Shown in pieces: positions 55,871-63,904 of a stretch of 64,000 bases of DNA. The position numbers were made by a program, and so were the translations under genes. Within the stretch, counting starts at the first letter, position 1. Each line of letters begins with the position of its first letter. The notes under the pieces are model-generated. The model worked only from the letters and a program-made list of their open reading frames with translations, was not told the origin of the DNA and ran no database searches. This stretch comes from Lutimaribacter degradans (GTDB lineage Bacteria > Pseudomonadota > Alphaproteobacteria > Rhodobacterales > Rhodobacteraceae). The stretch is taken from positions 53,622-117,621 of the forward strand of contig NZ_JAMQGO010000011.1 of assembly GCF_023703375.1 (NCBI RefSeq), in the 5' to 3' direction.

Positions 55871-56404
55871 ATGCGCATTACGCAGGCAAGCATCGGATTG
55901 GTCTTGATCTTGGCCGTGGCCGGCTGTGCCCGTGGCGACCGAGAGGTTGACCTGCGACAATTGACGTCGGCGGACGGAACCCCCGATGAATTCTCGGTTC
56001 TGCCCTCCAAGCCACTTCAGTCGCCTGACAATTTCAACAACCTGCCCACCCCCAACCCGGGTGGCCGCAACCTGGTGGATCAGAACCCACGCGCCGACGC
56101 GGTGGCAAGCCTGGGCGGCAGACCCTCGGCGCTTGAAGGCGACGGTGTGCCCGGCGGCGACGCGGCACTGGTGCGCCACGCAGCCCGTGGCGGCGTGCCC
56201 GGCAATATTCGCGAAACCGTGGCGCAAGAAGACGAGGAATTCCGCCAGCGCAGGGGCCGCTTCCAGAAGCTGCGGATTTTCGTGAAGAACAAGTATAACT
56301 CGGTCTATGAACGCCAAACGCTCGACTCGTCGCGCACCAACCAGGCTTACCGCCGGGTCGGGGTGCCCACGCCATCGTCGCCGCCGACGAACTCGCGGCG
56401 CTGA
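55871..56404 (+). CDS. Lipoprotein, DUF3035-like
   Basis: A 177-residue lipoprotein: signal ending in LAVAGC (Cys19), then a mature part with the pattern TPDEFSVLPSKPLQSPDNFNNLPTPNPG, which I associate with DUF3035 proteins of Rhodobacterales. The rest is polar, with many Arg, Pro and Asn, and probably flexible. Its place between lspA and a pair of M16 peptidases suggests an envelope function, perhaps in outer-membrane assembly, but nothing in the sequence proves that. Confidence 0.8.
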   Translation: MRITQASIGLVLILAVAGCARGDREVDLRQLTSADGTPDEFSVLPSKPLQSPDNFNNLPTPNPGGRNLVDQNPRADAVASLGGRPSALEGDGVPGGDAALVRHAARGGVPGNIRETVAQEDEEFRQRRGRFQKLRIFVKNKYNSVYERQTLDSSRTNQAYRRVGVPTPSSPPTNSRR

Positions 56405-56488
56405 ACCCGCTCACATCCCTGTCAGGGATGCTTGTTGCGGCGCGATTTCGGTGTATCTCTTTCTCTAAAGCTCACCGGAGGTAAGCCG

Positions 56489-57820
56489 ATGCTGCGTCTA
56501 ACCGCGTTTGTTCTTGCATTATACGCCTTGGCGTTTCCCGCCTTGGCGCGCGATAACGTTACCAGTTTTTCGCTTGATAATGGCATGGACGTGGTGGTGA
56601 TCGAAGACCACCGTGCCTCAGTTGTTGTGCACATGGTCTGGTATCGCGCCGGATCGGCAGATGAACCGCCCGGGAGCTCGGGCGTTGCCCATTTCCTGGA
56701 ACATCTACTGTTTCGCGGCACCGAGAACCTGGCCCCCGGCGAGTTTTCATCCACTGTCGCGCGCAACGGCGGGTCTGACAACGCGTTCACCAGTTATGAT
56801 TACACCGCCTACTACCAGCGGGTCGCGGCTGACCGACTGGGCCTGATGATGCAGATGGAAGCCGACCGCATGGTGAACCTGAAGCTGACAGAAAGCGATG
56901 TGTCCACCGAGCGCGAGGTGATTATCGAAGAGCGGAACCAACGCGTCGAAAATGACCCGTCCGCCCTGTTCCGCGAGCAAAAGAACGCCGCGCAGTACCT
57001 CAACCATCGTTACGGCGTGCCCATCATCGGCTGGCGCCACGAGATGGAGGCACTGGACCAGGCGAAAGCTCGCGCTTTCTACGACCGATACTATTCTCCC
57101 AACAATGCCATCCTGATCGTCGCCGGCGATGTCCAGCCCGACGAGGTGCGTGCACTGGCCGAAAAACATTACGGTCCGATCCCCGCAAATCCCGATCTGC
57201 CCGAACGCGCCCGCCCGCAAGAGCCCCCGCAGATGGCCGAACGCCGCATGGTGTTTCGCGATGCCCGCGTGGCGCAACCCTACGTGTCGCGTTCGTACCT
57301 GGCGCCCGAGCGTGACAGCGGCGCGCAAGAGCGGGCCGCCGCGCTGGAAACCCTGTCCGAGATCCTCGGCGGCGGCGCAACCAGCGTTTTGAACGAAACC
57401 TTGCAGTTCGACCAGAAAGTTGCCGTTTTCACGGGCGCTTACTATGGTGGAACCTCGCTCGACGACACGGATTTCAGTTTTATCGTCGTGCCCGCGCCCG
57501 GCGTGACGCTGGAACAGGCCGAGGCCGCGCTTGACGAAACCCTGGCCACGTTCCTGGAAACGGGCGTCGATTCCGAACAGCTGGAACGTATCAAGATGCA
57601 AATGCGCGCAAGTCAGGTCTACGGGCGCGACAGCGTCGAATCGCTGGCCAACCGCTATGGACGGGCGCTGACCCAGGGGCTGACGATCGAGGATGTGCAT
57701 GACTGGCCCGACATTCTGCAATCCGTCACCGCCAAAGACGTCATGGCGGCCGCGCGCGATCTTCTTGACCGCAGAAGGTCGGTCACCGGTTACCTGATGG
57801 GCGAAGAGGTGACACAATGA
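56489..57820 (+). CDS. M16-family zinc metallopeptidase, catalytic subunit
   Basis: A 443-residue exported peptidase. The signal peptide (residues 1-20, ending FPALA) is followed by the inverted zinc motif HFLEHLLF (HxxEH, near residue 75) and the third ligand in the STEREVIIEERNQR region near 145. The C-terminal half is the homologous second M16 domain. It should degrade peptides in the periplasm or process envelope proteins. GGAGG lies upstream of the ATG. It overlaps the next gene by four bases, and the pair probably forms a heterodimer. Confidence 0.93.
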   Translation: MLRLTAFVLALYALAFPALARDNVTSFSLDNGMDVVVIEDHRASVVVHMVWYRAGSADEPPGSSGVAHFLEHLLFRGTENLAPGEFSSTVARNGGSDNAFTSYDYTAYYQRVAADRLGLMMQMEADRMVNLKLTESDVSTEREVIIEERNQRVENDPSALFREQKNAAQYLNHRYGVPIIGWRHEMEALDQAKARAFYDRYYSPNNAILIVAGDVQPDEVRALAEKHYGPIPANPDLPERARPQEPPQMAERRMVFRDARVAQPYVSRSYLAPERDSGAQERAAALETLSEILGGGATSVLNETLQFDQKVAVFTGAYYGGTSLDDTDFSFIVVPAPGVTLEQAEAALDETLATFLETGVDSEQLERIKMQMRASQVYGRDSVESLANRYGRALTQGLTIEDVHDWPDILQSVTAKDVMAAARDLLDRRRSVTGYLMGEEVTQ

Positions 57821-59130
57821 TGCGCTTCGTCTGGGCCACCTTGTTGCTCGTGCTGGCGCTTCCCGCCCGCGCCGATGTTGAAATTCAGGAAATCACCACC
57901 CCGGGCGGCATCAACGCCTGGCTGGTCGAAGAACGTTCGATCCCCTTCACCGCGCTTGAAATCCGGTTTCGTGGAGGCGCATCGCTGGACTCTGCCGACA
58001 AACAGGGCGCAACGGGTCTCATGGTCTCGTTGCTCGAAGAGGGCGCAGGCGATCTCGATGCCCGTGCCTTTGCCCGCGAAACCGAGTCACTGGCGGCCTC
58101 GTTCAACTACAGGCTGGCCAGCGACGCGGTGCGCATTTCTGCCAGGTTCCTGAGCGAGAACCGCGACCAGGCCGTGCAGCTGTTGCGCGACAGCCTCATC
58201 CGACCACGATTTGACGATGACGCGATCGAAAGGGTGCGCGCGCAATTGCTGTCTTCGCTGCGCTCCGACCTGAAAGATCCGCGTGCCATCGCGGCCAAGC
58301 GCTTTGCCGCCATGGTGCATGGCAATCACCCCTATGCCCGCCCGCAGGACGGAACGATTGAAACGGTGACTGCGCTGACCCGTGATGACATCGTCGCGGC
58401 CCACCAGGGTGCGCTGGCGCGCGACCGTGTCTATGTCGGCGCCGTGGGCGATATTGGCCCCGATGAGCTGTCCGCCCTGCTTGACGATCTTCTGGGCGAA
58501 TTGCCTGAAACCGGCGCGCCGCTTCCGGGCCCCGCCCCCGTCTCCCTCGATGGCGGCACCCATGTCGTCACTTTCGATACGCCGCAATCGGTCGCGGTTT
58601 TCGGGCAGCCCGGCATAAACCGCGACGACCCGGATTTCTTCGCGCTCTTCGTGCTTGACCACATCCTCGGGGGTGGGTCTTTCGAAAGTCGTCTCATGCA
58701 GGAGGTGCGTGAAAAACGGGGGCTGACCTATGGCGTCTATTCCTACCTTGTCGACAAGGACCAGGCGCAGTTGTGGCAGGGGTCTGTCGCCTCGGCCAAT
58801 GATCGCGTGGCCCAGGCCGTGCAGGTCATCCGCGACGAATGGAAAAAGCTGCGCGACGGCGGCGTGACCGCCGAAGAATTGCAAGACGCCAAGACTTACC
58901 TCACGGGCGCCTACCCGCTGCGTTTCGATGGCAACGGCCCGATTGCCAACATCATCGTCGCCATGCAGATGGAGGGTCTGCCGGTCGATTATATCGCCAC
59001 CCGGAACGACAAGGTGAATGACGTGACACTTGAGCAGGTCAACCGTGTCGCGGCCGAGCGGCTCGACCCCGACAGGCTGACCTTTGTCGTGGTTGGCCAG
59101 CCCGAGGGCCTGGATCAGACGGCCGATTGA
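57817..59130 (+). CDS. M16-family peptidase-like protein lacking the zinc site
   Basis: A 437-residue exported protein (signal MMRFVWATLLLVLALPARA) that shares the M16 fold with its neighbour but has GLMVSLLEEG where HxxEH should be, so it cannot bind the catalytic zinc. It keeps the Arg/Tyr motif of the partner domain (EVREKRGLTYGVYSY). Such catalytic plus non-catalytic M16 pairs act as heterodimers. It overlaps the catalytic subunit gene by four bases (ATGA), so equal amounts should be made. Confidence 0.92.
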   Translation: MMRFVWATLLLVLALPARADVEIQEITTPGGINAWLVEERSIPFTALEIRFRGGASLDSADKQGATGLMVSLLEEGAGDLDARAFARETESLAASFNYRLASDAVRISARFLSENRDQAVQLLRDSLIRPRFDDDAIERVRAQLLSSLRSDLKDPRAIAAKRFAAMVHGNHPYARPQDGTIETVTALTRDDIVAAHQGALARDRVYVGAVGDIGPDELSALLDDLLGELPETGAPLPGPAPVSLDGGTHVVTFDTPQSVAVFGQPGINRDDPDFFALFVLDHILGGGSFESRLMQEVREKRGLTYGVYSYLVDKDQAQLWQGSVASANDRVAQAVQVIRDEWKKLRDGGVTAEELQDAKTYLTGAYPLRFDGNGPIANIIVAMQMEGLPVDYIATRNDKVNDVTLEQVNRVAAERLDPDRLTFVVVGQPEGLDQTAD

Positions 59131-59133
59131 TCT

Positions 59134-59233
59134 TCCTCTTGCCCCAAATACCCCGGGGAGCGTGAGGGGCAGCGCCCCTCACCCTCGAAGGCCCGCAAGG
59201 GCCTGAGGTATCGGGCGTGCGCCGCAGGCGCAC
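59134..59233 (+). repeat. Dispersed intergenic element, copy 2
   Basis: The whole 100-bp gap between the convergent M16 and aldehyde dehydrogenase genes. It begins with the 21-nt sequence shared with copy 1 (59134-59154, containing CTCTTGCCCCAAATAC) and continues with three perfect hairpins: GTGAGGGGC-AGC-GCCCCTCAC (59162-59182), AGGCCC-GCAA-GGGCCT (59189-59204) and GTGCGCC-GCA-GGCGCAC (59217-59233). The hairpins may also end transcription from both sides. Confidence 0.65.
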
Positions 59234-61585
59234 TCATTCGCCGTAAGGCACCCAAATGGTTTTCACCTCGGTTGCGGCATCGAGAAACGCGTGCCCTTCG
59301 CCCACCGCGCCTGACCAGTCGCGCGCCTGGGCGTGGTTGACCCATGTTCGTTTCAGGGTTCCGGCGCTGTCTGTTTCGATCTGCGCGGAAAGGTCGGTCG
59401 AACTGAAGGACCAGACCGCATCGACGCTCGCGTGCTGCGCCAACGTCGGGGCGAGGTCGGCATGCGCGCCGGACAGGATATTCACCACGCCGCCCGGCAC
59501 GTCCGATGTTTCCAGCACCTGCGTGAAATCCATGGCCGCCAGCGGGAAGGGGTCGGAGGCGATCAAAACGCTGGCATTGCCCATGGCCATTGCCGGGGCC
59601 ATGACCGATACTAGGCCCAGTAAAGGCGCTTCATCCGGGCATAGCGCGCCGATCACGCCCACTGGGGCGCGCATCGCCATGGCCACGCCGCGCAGTGGCA
59701 CACCCTTTACCCGGCCGTCGAACTTGTCGGCCCAGGCCGCATAGGTGAACAGCCGCCGGATGCTGGCCACGACTTCCTCCGCGCCCTTGCGCCCGCCTGT
59801 CATGGCATCGATCCGCCCGGCAAATTCCGCTGCCCGTGCCTCCAGGTTCTCGGCCATGTAATACAAGATCTGCGCGCGCGCATGGCCCGTGGTCCTGGCC
59901 CAGCCTCCGGCGGCGCCCGTCGCGGCTTCGACCGCGTTGCGGATGTCCTTGCGATTGGTGATCGGCACTTCGCCCAAAGCCGTGCCGGACTTGCTGAAAA
60001 CGGTGCGTGTGTAGCCGCCATCCGGCCGGGCCTGCTTGCCCCCTATATAGAGCTTGGCTGTGCGGTCGATCCCGCCTTGCGTTTTGCTGTCATCGCCGTG
60101 AGACGGTACGATACGGTGCAGCGGCTTTGTCTTGCCCGCCGGGCGCAGATAGGCCCGCAGCCCTTCCCAGCCTCCTTCGCGGCCGAACCCGCTTTCGCGC
60201 ATCCCGCCAAAGGGGGCGGCGGCGTCGAACAGGTTGGTGGCATTCACCCAGACCACGCCTGCCGCCAGTTTCGGGGCCACGTCCAGCGCCAGGTTCAGGT
60301 TTTCCGACCAGACACTTGCCGCCAAGCCGTAGCGCGTATCATTGGCCAGCGCCACGGCCTCGGCCGGTGTGCGAAATGTGGTCGAGACCAGCACGGGACC
60401 AAAGATTTCCTCTTGCATGAGCGGGTCGCTGGGCGCCAGCCCGGTGATCAGCGTCGGCGGGTAGTAGCAGCCCCGCGCTGGCAAGCCGGCGCCCGGCTGG
60501 TACACGGTGCCCGTGGTGCAGCCCGCCACCATGCTTGCGACACGCTCGCGCTGCGCCGAGTCCACGATGGCGCCCACGTCGATGCATTTGTCCATCGGGT
60601 CGCCGATGCGCAGCTTGTCCATGCGGGCCCTCAGGCGGGTGTGAAACGTTTCGGCGATGCCTTCCTGCACCAGCAGGCGCGACCCCGCGCAGCAGACTTG
60701 CCCGCCATTGAACCAGATCGCATCGGCCAGCCCCTCGACCGCGCTGTCGATATCGGCATCGTCGAAAACAACATAGGCCGATTTCCCGCCCAGTTCCAAT
60801 GTCAATGCCTTGCCATGCCCCGCGGTGGCGCGGCGGATCGCGCGGCCCACATCGGTCGAGCCGGTAAAGGCCACCTTGTCCACGCCGTCATGCGCCACCA
60901 GCAATTCGCCCACCGCGCCGTCGCCGGTGACTATGTTCATCACGCCCTTCGGCAGGCCCGCGCGGCGGCAGATATCGGCGAAAAGAAGGGCCGTGAGCGA
61001 TGTGTACTCGGCAGGTTTCAGCACCACGGTATTGCCAGCCGCCAGGGCCGGGGCCACCTTCCATGCCAGCATCAGCAGCGGAAAGTTCCACGGGATCACC
61101 TGTCCGCAAACACCGTGCGGCACCATGCCCGGCAACTCGCTTTCGATCAGCTGCGCCAGGCCGGCATGGTGGTAGAAATGGCGGTGGACGAGGGGAATGT
61201 CGATATCGCGCGCTTCGCGGATAGGTTTGCCATTATCCAGCGTTTCGAGCACGGCAAACAACCGCGCATGTTTCTGGATCATCCGCGCCAGCGCGTAAAG
61301 GTGGCGCGCCCGGCCATGCCCGCCAAGACGTTCCCATTTCGGTTGTGCGCGGCGCGCGGCGGCCACGGCGGCGCTCACGTCCTCGGCGCGGGCCTGGGAC
61401 AGCGTTGCCAACACCTCGCCCGTTGCGGGGTTGCGACTGTCGAAACCATCGCCCGGATCGGTGAACGCGCCATCTATGAAATGGCCGAACCGATCGCCCT
61501 GGTCGACAAGCCAGGCCAGCGCCTCGGCCGCGCTTTCTGGGGCGGGGCCATACTCCATGTTTTCGAAGATCTCCTTGACGGTCAT
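59234..61585 (-). CDS. ALDH16-type aldehyde dehydrogenase (active plus degenerate domain)
   Basis: A 783-residue protein with two aldehyde dehydrogenase domains. The first (about 30-490) has PWNFPLLM, the catalytic Glu in LELGGKS (265) and the catalytic Cys in GGQVCCAGSR (298), followed by EEIFGPVL. The second (about 500-780) keeps the fold (GVIGALCPDEAPLLG) but has no catalytic Cys: where it should be the sequence reads TLKRTWVNHAQARDW. This is the plan of the ALDH16 group, in which the second domain is structural and helps oligomerisation. It is probably co-transcribed with deoC, 64 bp upstream, and could oxidise the acetaldehyde that DeoC releases. Confidence 0.93.
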   Translation of the reverse strand: MTVKEIFENMEYGPAPESAAEALAWLVDQGDRFGHFIDGAFTDPGDGFDSRNPATGEVLATLSQARAEDVSAAVAAARRAQPKWERLGGHGRARHLYALARMIQKHARLFAVLETLDNGKPIREARDIDIPLVHRHFYHHAGLAQLIESELPGMVPHGVCGQVIPWNFPLLMLAWKVAPALAAGNTVVLKPAEYTSLTALLFADICRRAGLPKGVMNIVTGDGAVGELLVAHDGVDKVAFTGSTDVGRAIRRATAGHGKALTLELGGKSAYVVFDDADIDSAVEGLADAIWFNGGQVCCAGSRLLVQEGIAETFHTRLRARMDKLRIGDPMDKCIDVGAIVDSAQRERVASMVAGCTTGTVYQPGAGLPARGCYYPPTLITGLAPSDPLMQEEIFGPVLVSTTFRTPAEAVALANDTRYGLAASVWSENLNLALDVAPKLAAGVVWVNATNLFDAAAPFGGMRESGFGREGGWEGLRAYLRPAGKTKPLHRIVPSHGDDSKTQGGIDRTAKLYIGGKQARPDGGYTRTVFSKSGTALGEVPITNRKDIRNAVEAATGAAGGWARTTGHARAQILYYMAENLEARAAEFAGRIDAMTGGRKGAEEVVASIRRLFTYAAWADKFDGRVKGVPLRGVAMAMRAPVGVIGALCPDEAPLLGLVSVMAPAMAMGNASVLIASDPFPLAAMDFTQVLETSDVPGGVVNILSGAHADLAPTLAQHASVDAVWSFSSTDLSAQIETDSAGTLKRTWVNHAQARDWSGAVGEGHAFLDAATEVKTIWVPYGE

Positions 61586-61649
61586 GCGCCTTTCCCAATC
61601 CTGAATATCAGATGTCGCGGCATGGGGCGGGCATTTGCCCGCCGCTGCC

Positions 61650-62633
61650 TTACCCCATCGCGTGCCGCCAACTGGCCGAATAGGCGCCGGTCACGTGGTG
61701 GTCCAGTTGCCGTTCGATATCACCCAGCAGCGATGACGCGCCAAATCGAAAAAGGTCGGGCTGCAGCCAGCGGTTGCCCAGTTCCTCCTTGATCAGCGAC
61801 AGGTATACTAGCGCATCCTTGGCTTTCGAAATGCCGCCAGCGGGCTTGTAGCCCACGCGATAGCCCGTGCGCTGATGATAATCGCGGATCGCCCGGATCA
61901 TCACGAGGCTGACGGGCAGGGTGGCGTTCACGGCCTCTTTGCCGGTGCTTGTCTTGATGAAGTCGGCCCCCGCCATCATGCAGACAAGGCTGGCGCGCGC
62001 GACATTGCGCAGGCTTCCCAGCTCGCCTGTGGCCAGGATGGCCTTTACATGCGCGCCGCCGCAAGCGGTGCGAAAGGCGCGCATCTCGTCATAAAGCGCC
62101 TGCCAATTGCCTGTCAGTACATGCCGGCGCGAAATAACGATGTCGATCTCATCGGCGCCGACCTTGACGCTTTCGCCAATCTCGGCGACGCGCAGGTGAA
62201 AAGGCGACAACCCGGCCGGAAATCCGGTTGAAACGGCGGCCACGGGGATGCCCGTGCCTGTCAGCGCGTCCCGGGCCGGTGCAATCATGTCGTGGTAGAC
62301 GCAGACCGCCCCCACGGTCAGCCCTTCCATCCCAAGGGGTTTCAGAATGTCCGGCCGCACGGGTTGTCGCGCCTTGGCGCAAAGCCGGGCAACCCGGCCG
62401 GCGGTGTCGTCGCCGGCCAATGTTGTCAGGTCGATGCAGGATATCGCCCGGCACAACCACGCGGCCTGGAACTCTTTCTTCACGCTGCGGCGTCCGGGCA
62501 GGCTTGCACAGCGCCTTTCGATGGCCGAGGTGTTGGCGCGCGCAGACATCACCCAGTCCATGTCCAGTTCCTGGCCCGGGTTGCGCGGCTCGGTTACTTG
62601 CGGCAACTGCGTGGGGGTCTCGGTCGCCTGCAT
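61650..62633 (-). CDS. deoC: Deoxyribose-phosphate aldolase
   Basis: A 327-residue class I aldolase that splits 2-deoxyribose-5-phosphate into acetaldehyde and glyceraldehyde-3-phosphate. The Schiff-base lysine lies in GADFIKTSTGK and the second active-site lysine in GYKPAGGI; the protein also has AVSTGFPAGL and ADEIDIVI. It is of the longer, roughly 320-residue type, with an extra N-terminal stretch of about 70 residues relative to the 220-260-residue E. coli type. GAGAGG lies upstream of the ATG at 62633. It precedes the ALDH16 gene. Confidence 0.93.
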   Translation of the reverse strand: MQATETPTQLPQVTEPRNPGQELDMDWVMSARANTSAIERRCASLPGRRSVKKEFQAAWLCRAISCIDLTTLAGDDTAGRVARLCAKARQPVRPDILKPLGMEGLTVGAVCVYHDMIAPARDALTGTGIPVAAVSTGFPAGLSPFHLRVAEIGESVKVGADEIDIVISRRHVLTGNWQALYDEMRAFRTACGGAHVKAILATGELGSLRNVARASLVCMMAGADFIKTSTGKEAVNATLPVSLVMIRAIRDYHQRTGYRVGYKPAGGISKAKDALVYLSLIKEELGNRWLQPDLFRFGASSLLGDIERQLDHHVTGAYSASWRHAMG

Positions 62634-62714
62634 GCGCGCCTCTCTGTCTTTCACCGCAAAAAGCGTGTCATGACCCACCCGCCTTGGCAAGCCGGCGCGT
62701 GCCTTGCGCGGATT

Positions 62715-62765
62715 GCCCGGCAGGGCCCGAGATGCCGGGCTTGCGACCCGACGGCCGCAAGCCCG
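62715..62765 (-). terminator. Two overlapping, mutually exclusive hairpins after mcl1
   Basis: GCCCGGCA (62715-62722) can pair with TGCCGGGC (62733-62740), and CGGGCTTGCG (62736-62745) can pair with CGCAAGCCCG (62756-62765). Both share 62736-62740, so only one can form at a time. They lie between mcl1 and deoC. No T-run follows either, so simple Rho-independent termination is unlikely. Confidence 0.45.
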
Positions 62766-62780
62766 TGTAGCCACTCCGTC

Positions 62781-63737
62781 TTACTCGGCGATCATCTCGG
62801 CCTGGCGCACGATCACCTCGGCCTGCTTGATCGAGGCGATGTCGATCAGCTTGCCCTTGTAGGTCGTCGCGCCCTCGCCGCGGGCCTTGGCCTCTTCCAT
62901 CGCGGCCAGGATCTCGCGCGCTTCCGTCACGGCCTCTTCGGTGGGGGTGAAGACCTCGTTGGCCAGCGCCACCTGCTTGGGGTGGATGGCCCATTTGCCG
63001 ACCATGCCCAAAGTGGCCGATCGCAGCGCCTGCGCGCGGAAACCGTCATCGTCCGAGAAATCGCCAAACGGCCCGTCGACCGGCAGCACGCCATGGGTGC
63101 GGCAGGCGGCGACGATATTGGCCTGCGCCCAGTGCCACGGGTCCGACCAGTATTTCGCGCCCTCGTGCAGCATGTAGTAATTTGCCTGCGTGCCGCCAAT
63201 GCCGGTTGTGGCCATGCCCATCGAGGCAGCGAAATCGGCTGCGCCAAGGCTCATCGCCTGCAGGCGGGGGGTGGCGGCGGCAATCTCCTCGACATGGGCG
63301 ATGCCTGCTGCGGATTCGATGATGACCTCGAACCCCAGTTTCTTTTTGCGGCCCTTGGCCGCTTCGATCGCCGTTACCAGTGCATCGACCGCGTAAAGGT
63401 CCGCAGCGCAGCCGACCTTGGGAATCATGATCAGGTCCAGCCGATCGGATGCCTGTTCCAGCAGGTCGACGACGTCACGATACCAATAGGGTGTGTCCAA
63501 CCCGTTTATGCGCACCGAGAGCGTTTTCTTGCCCCAGTCGATATCGCCGATTGTCTCGATTGCCATCTTGCGCGCCATGTCCTTGTCGTCGGGCGCGACC
63601 GAGTCTTCGAGATCGAGGTTGATCACGTCAGCGTCGGAGGTGGCCATCTTGGGCGGCAGCTTGGTGTTCGAGGCCGGGCCGAACAGCTGGCAACGGTTCG
63701 GGCGCGCCACGGGTGCGGGCTGGGTGCGAAAGCTCAT
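62781..63737 (-). CDS. mcl1: L-malyl-CoA/beta-methylmalyl-CoA lyase
   Basis: A 318-residue HpcH/HpaI-CitE-family enzyme that cleaves malyl-CoA to acetyl-CoA and glyoxylate, and beta-methylmalyl-CoA to propionyl-CoA and glyoxylate, in the ethylmalonyl-CoA pathway. MSFRTQPAPVARPNRCQLFGP and VINLDLEDSVAPDDKD near the N terminus, FEVIIESAAGIAHVEEIA (with metal-binding Glu), and LGAADFAASMGM agree closely with the Rhodobacter enzyme as I recall it. The start at 63737 has AAAGG nine bases upstream; a GTG three codons earlier is less likely. An inverted repeat and then an IS element lie upstream. Confidence 0.95.
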   Translation of the reverse strand: MSFRTQPAPVARPNRCQLFGPASNTKLPPKMATSDADVINLDLEDSVAPDDKDMARKMAIETIGDIDWGKKTLSVRINGLDTPYWYRDVVDLLEQASDRLDLIMIPKVGCAADLYAVDALVTAIEAAKGRKKKLGFEVIIESAAGIAHVEEIAAATPRLQAMSLGAADFAASMGMATTGIGGTQANYYMLHEGAKYWSDPWHWAQANIVAACRTHGVLPVDGPFGDFSDDDGFRAQALRSATLGMVGKWAIHPKQVALANEVFTPTEEAVTEAREILAAMEEAKARGEGATTYKGKLIDIASIKQAEVIVRQAEMIAE

Positions 63738-63803
63738 ATCGGTCACCTTTCGGGTAAGGAAATTACGTTTTTATCGCAGGCAGAGATATTTATTTGCGTG
63801 AAG

Positions 63804-63831
63804 TGCTGCAAGCCGATTCTGCCTTGCAGCA
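63804..63831. promoter_or_regulatory. 28-bp inverted repeat upstream of mcl1
   Basis: Perfect 9-bp arms TGCTGCAAG and CTTGCAGCA are separated by 10 bp, 67 bp upstream of the mcl1 start. On the minus strand TTGCAG inside the near arm, with TATCTC 17 bp on, could be the promoter, so a bound dimer would control RNA polymerase access. The regulator is not known. Confidence 0.6.
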
Positions 63832-63904
63832 TTGGCAAGGAATGGCCTGCGGCATTTGACAGCGCGACGGGCAAGGCGCAAAGCGCAAGGCGAAATACGC
63901 TCTA

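Noticed and set aside
59882..61792. Rightward open frame of 636 codons opposite the ALDH16 gene
   Set aside because: Shadow frame; the leftward ALDH16 reading has all catalytic motifs.
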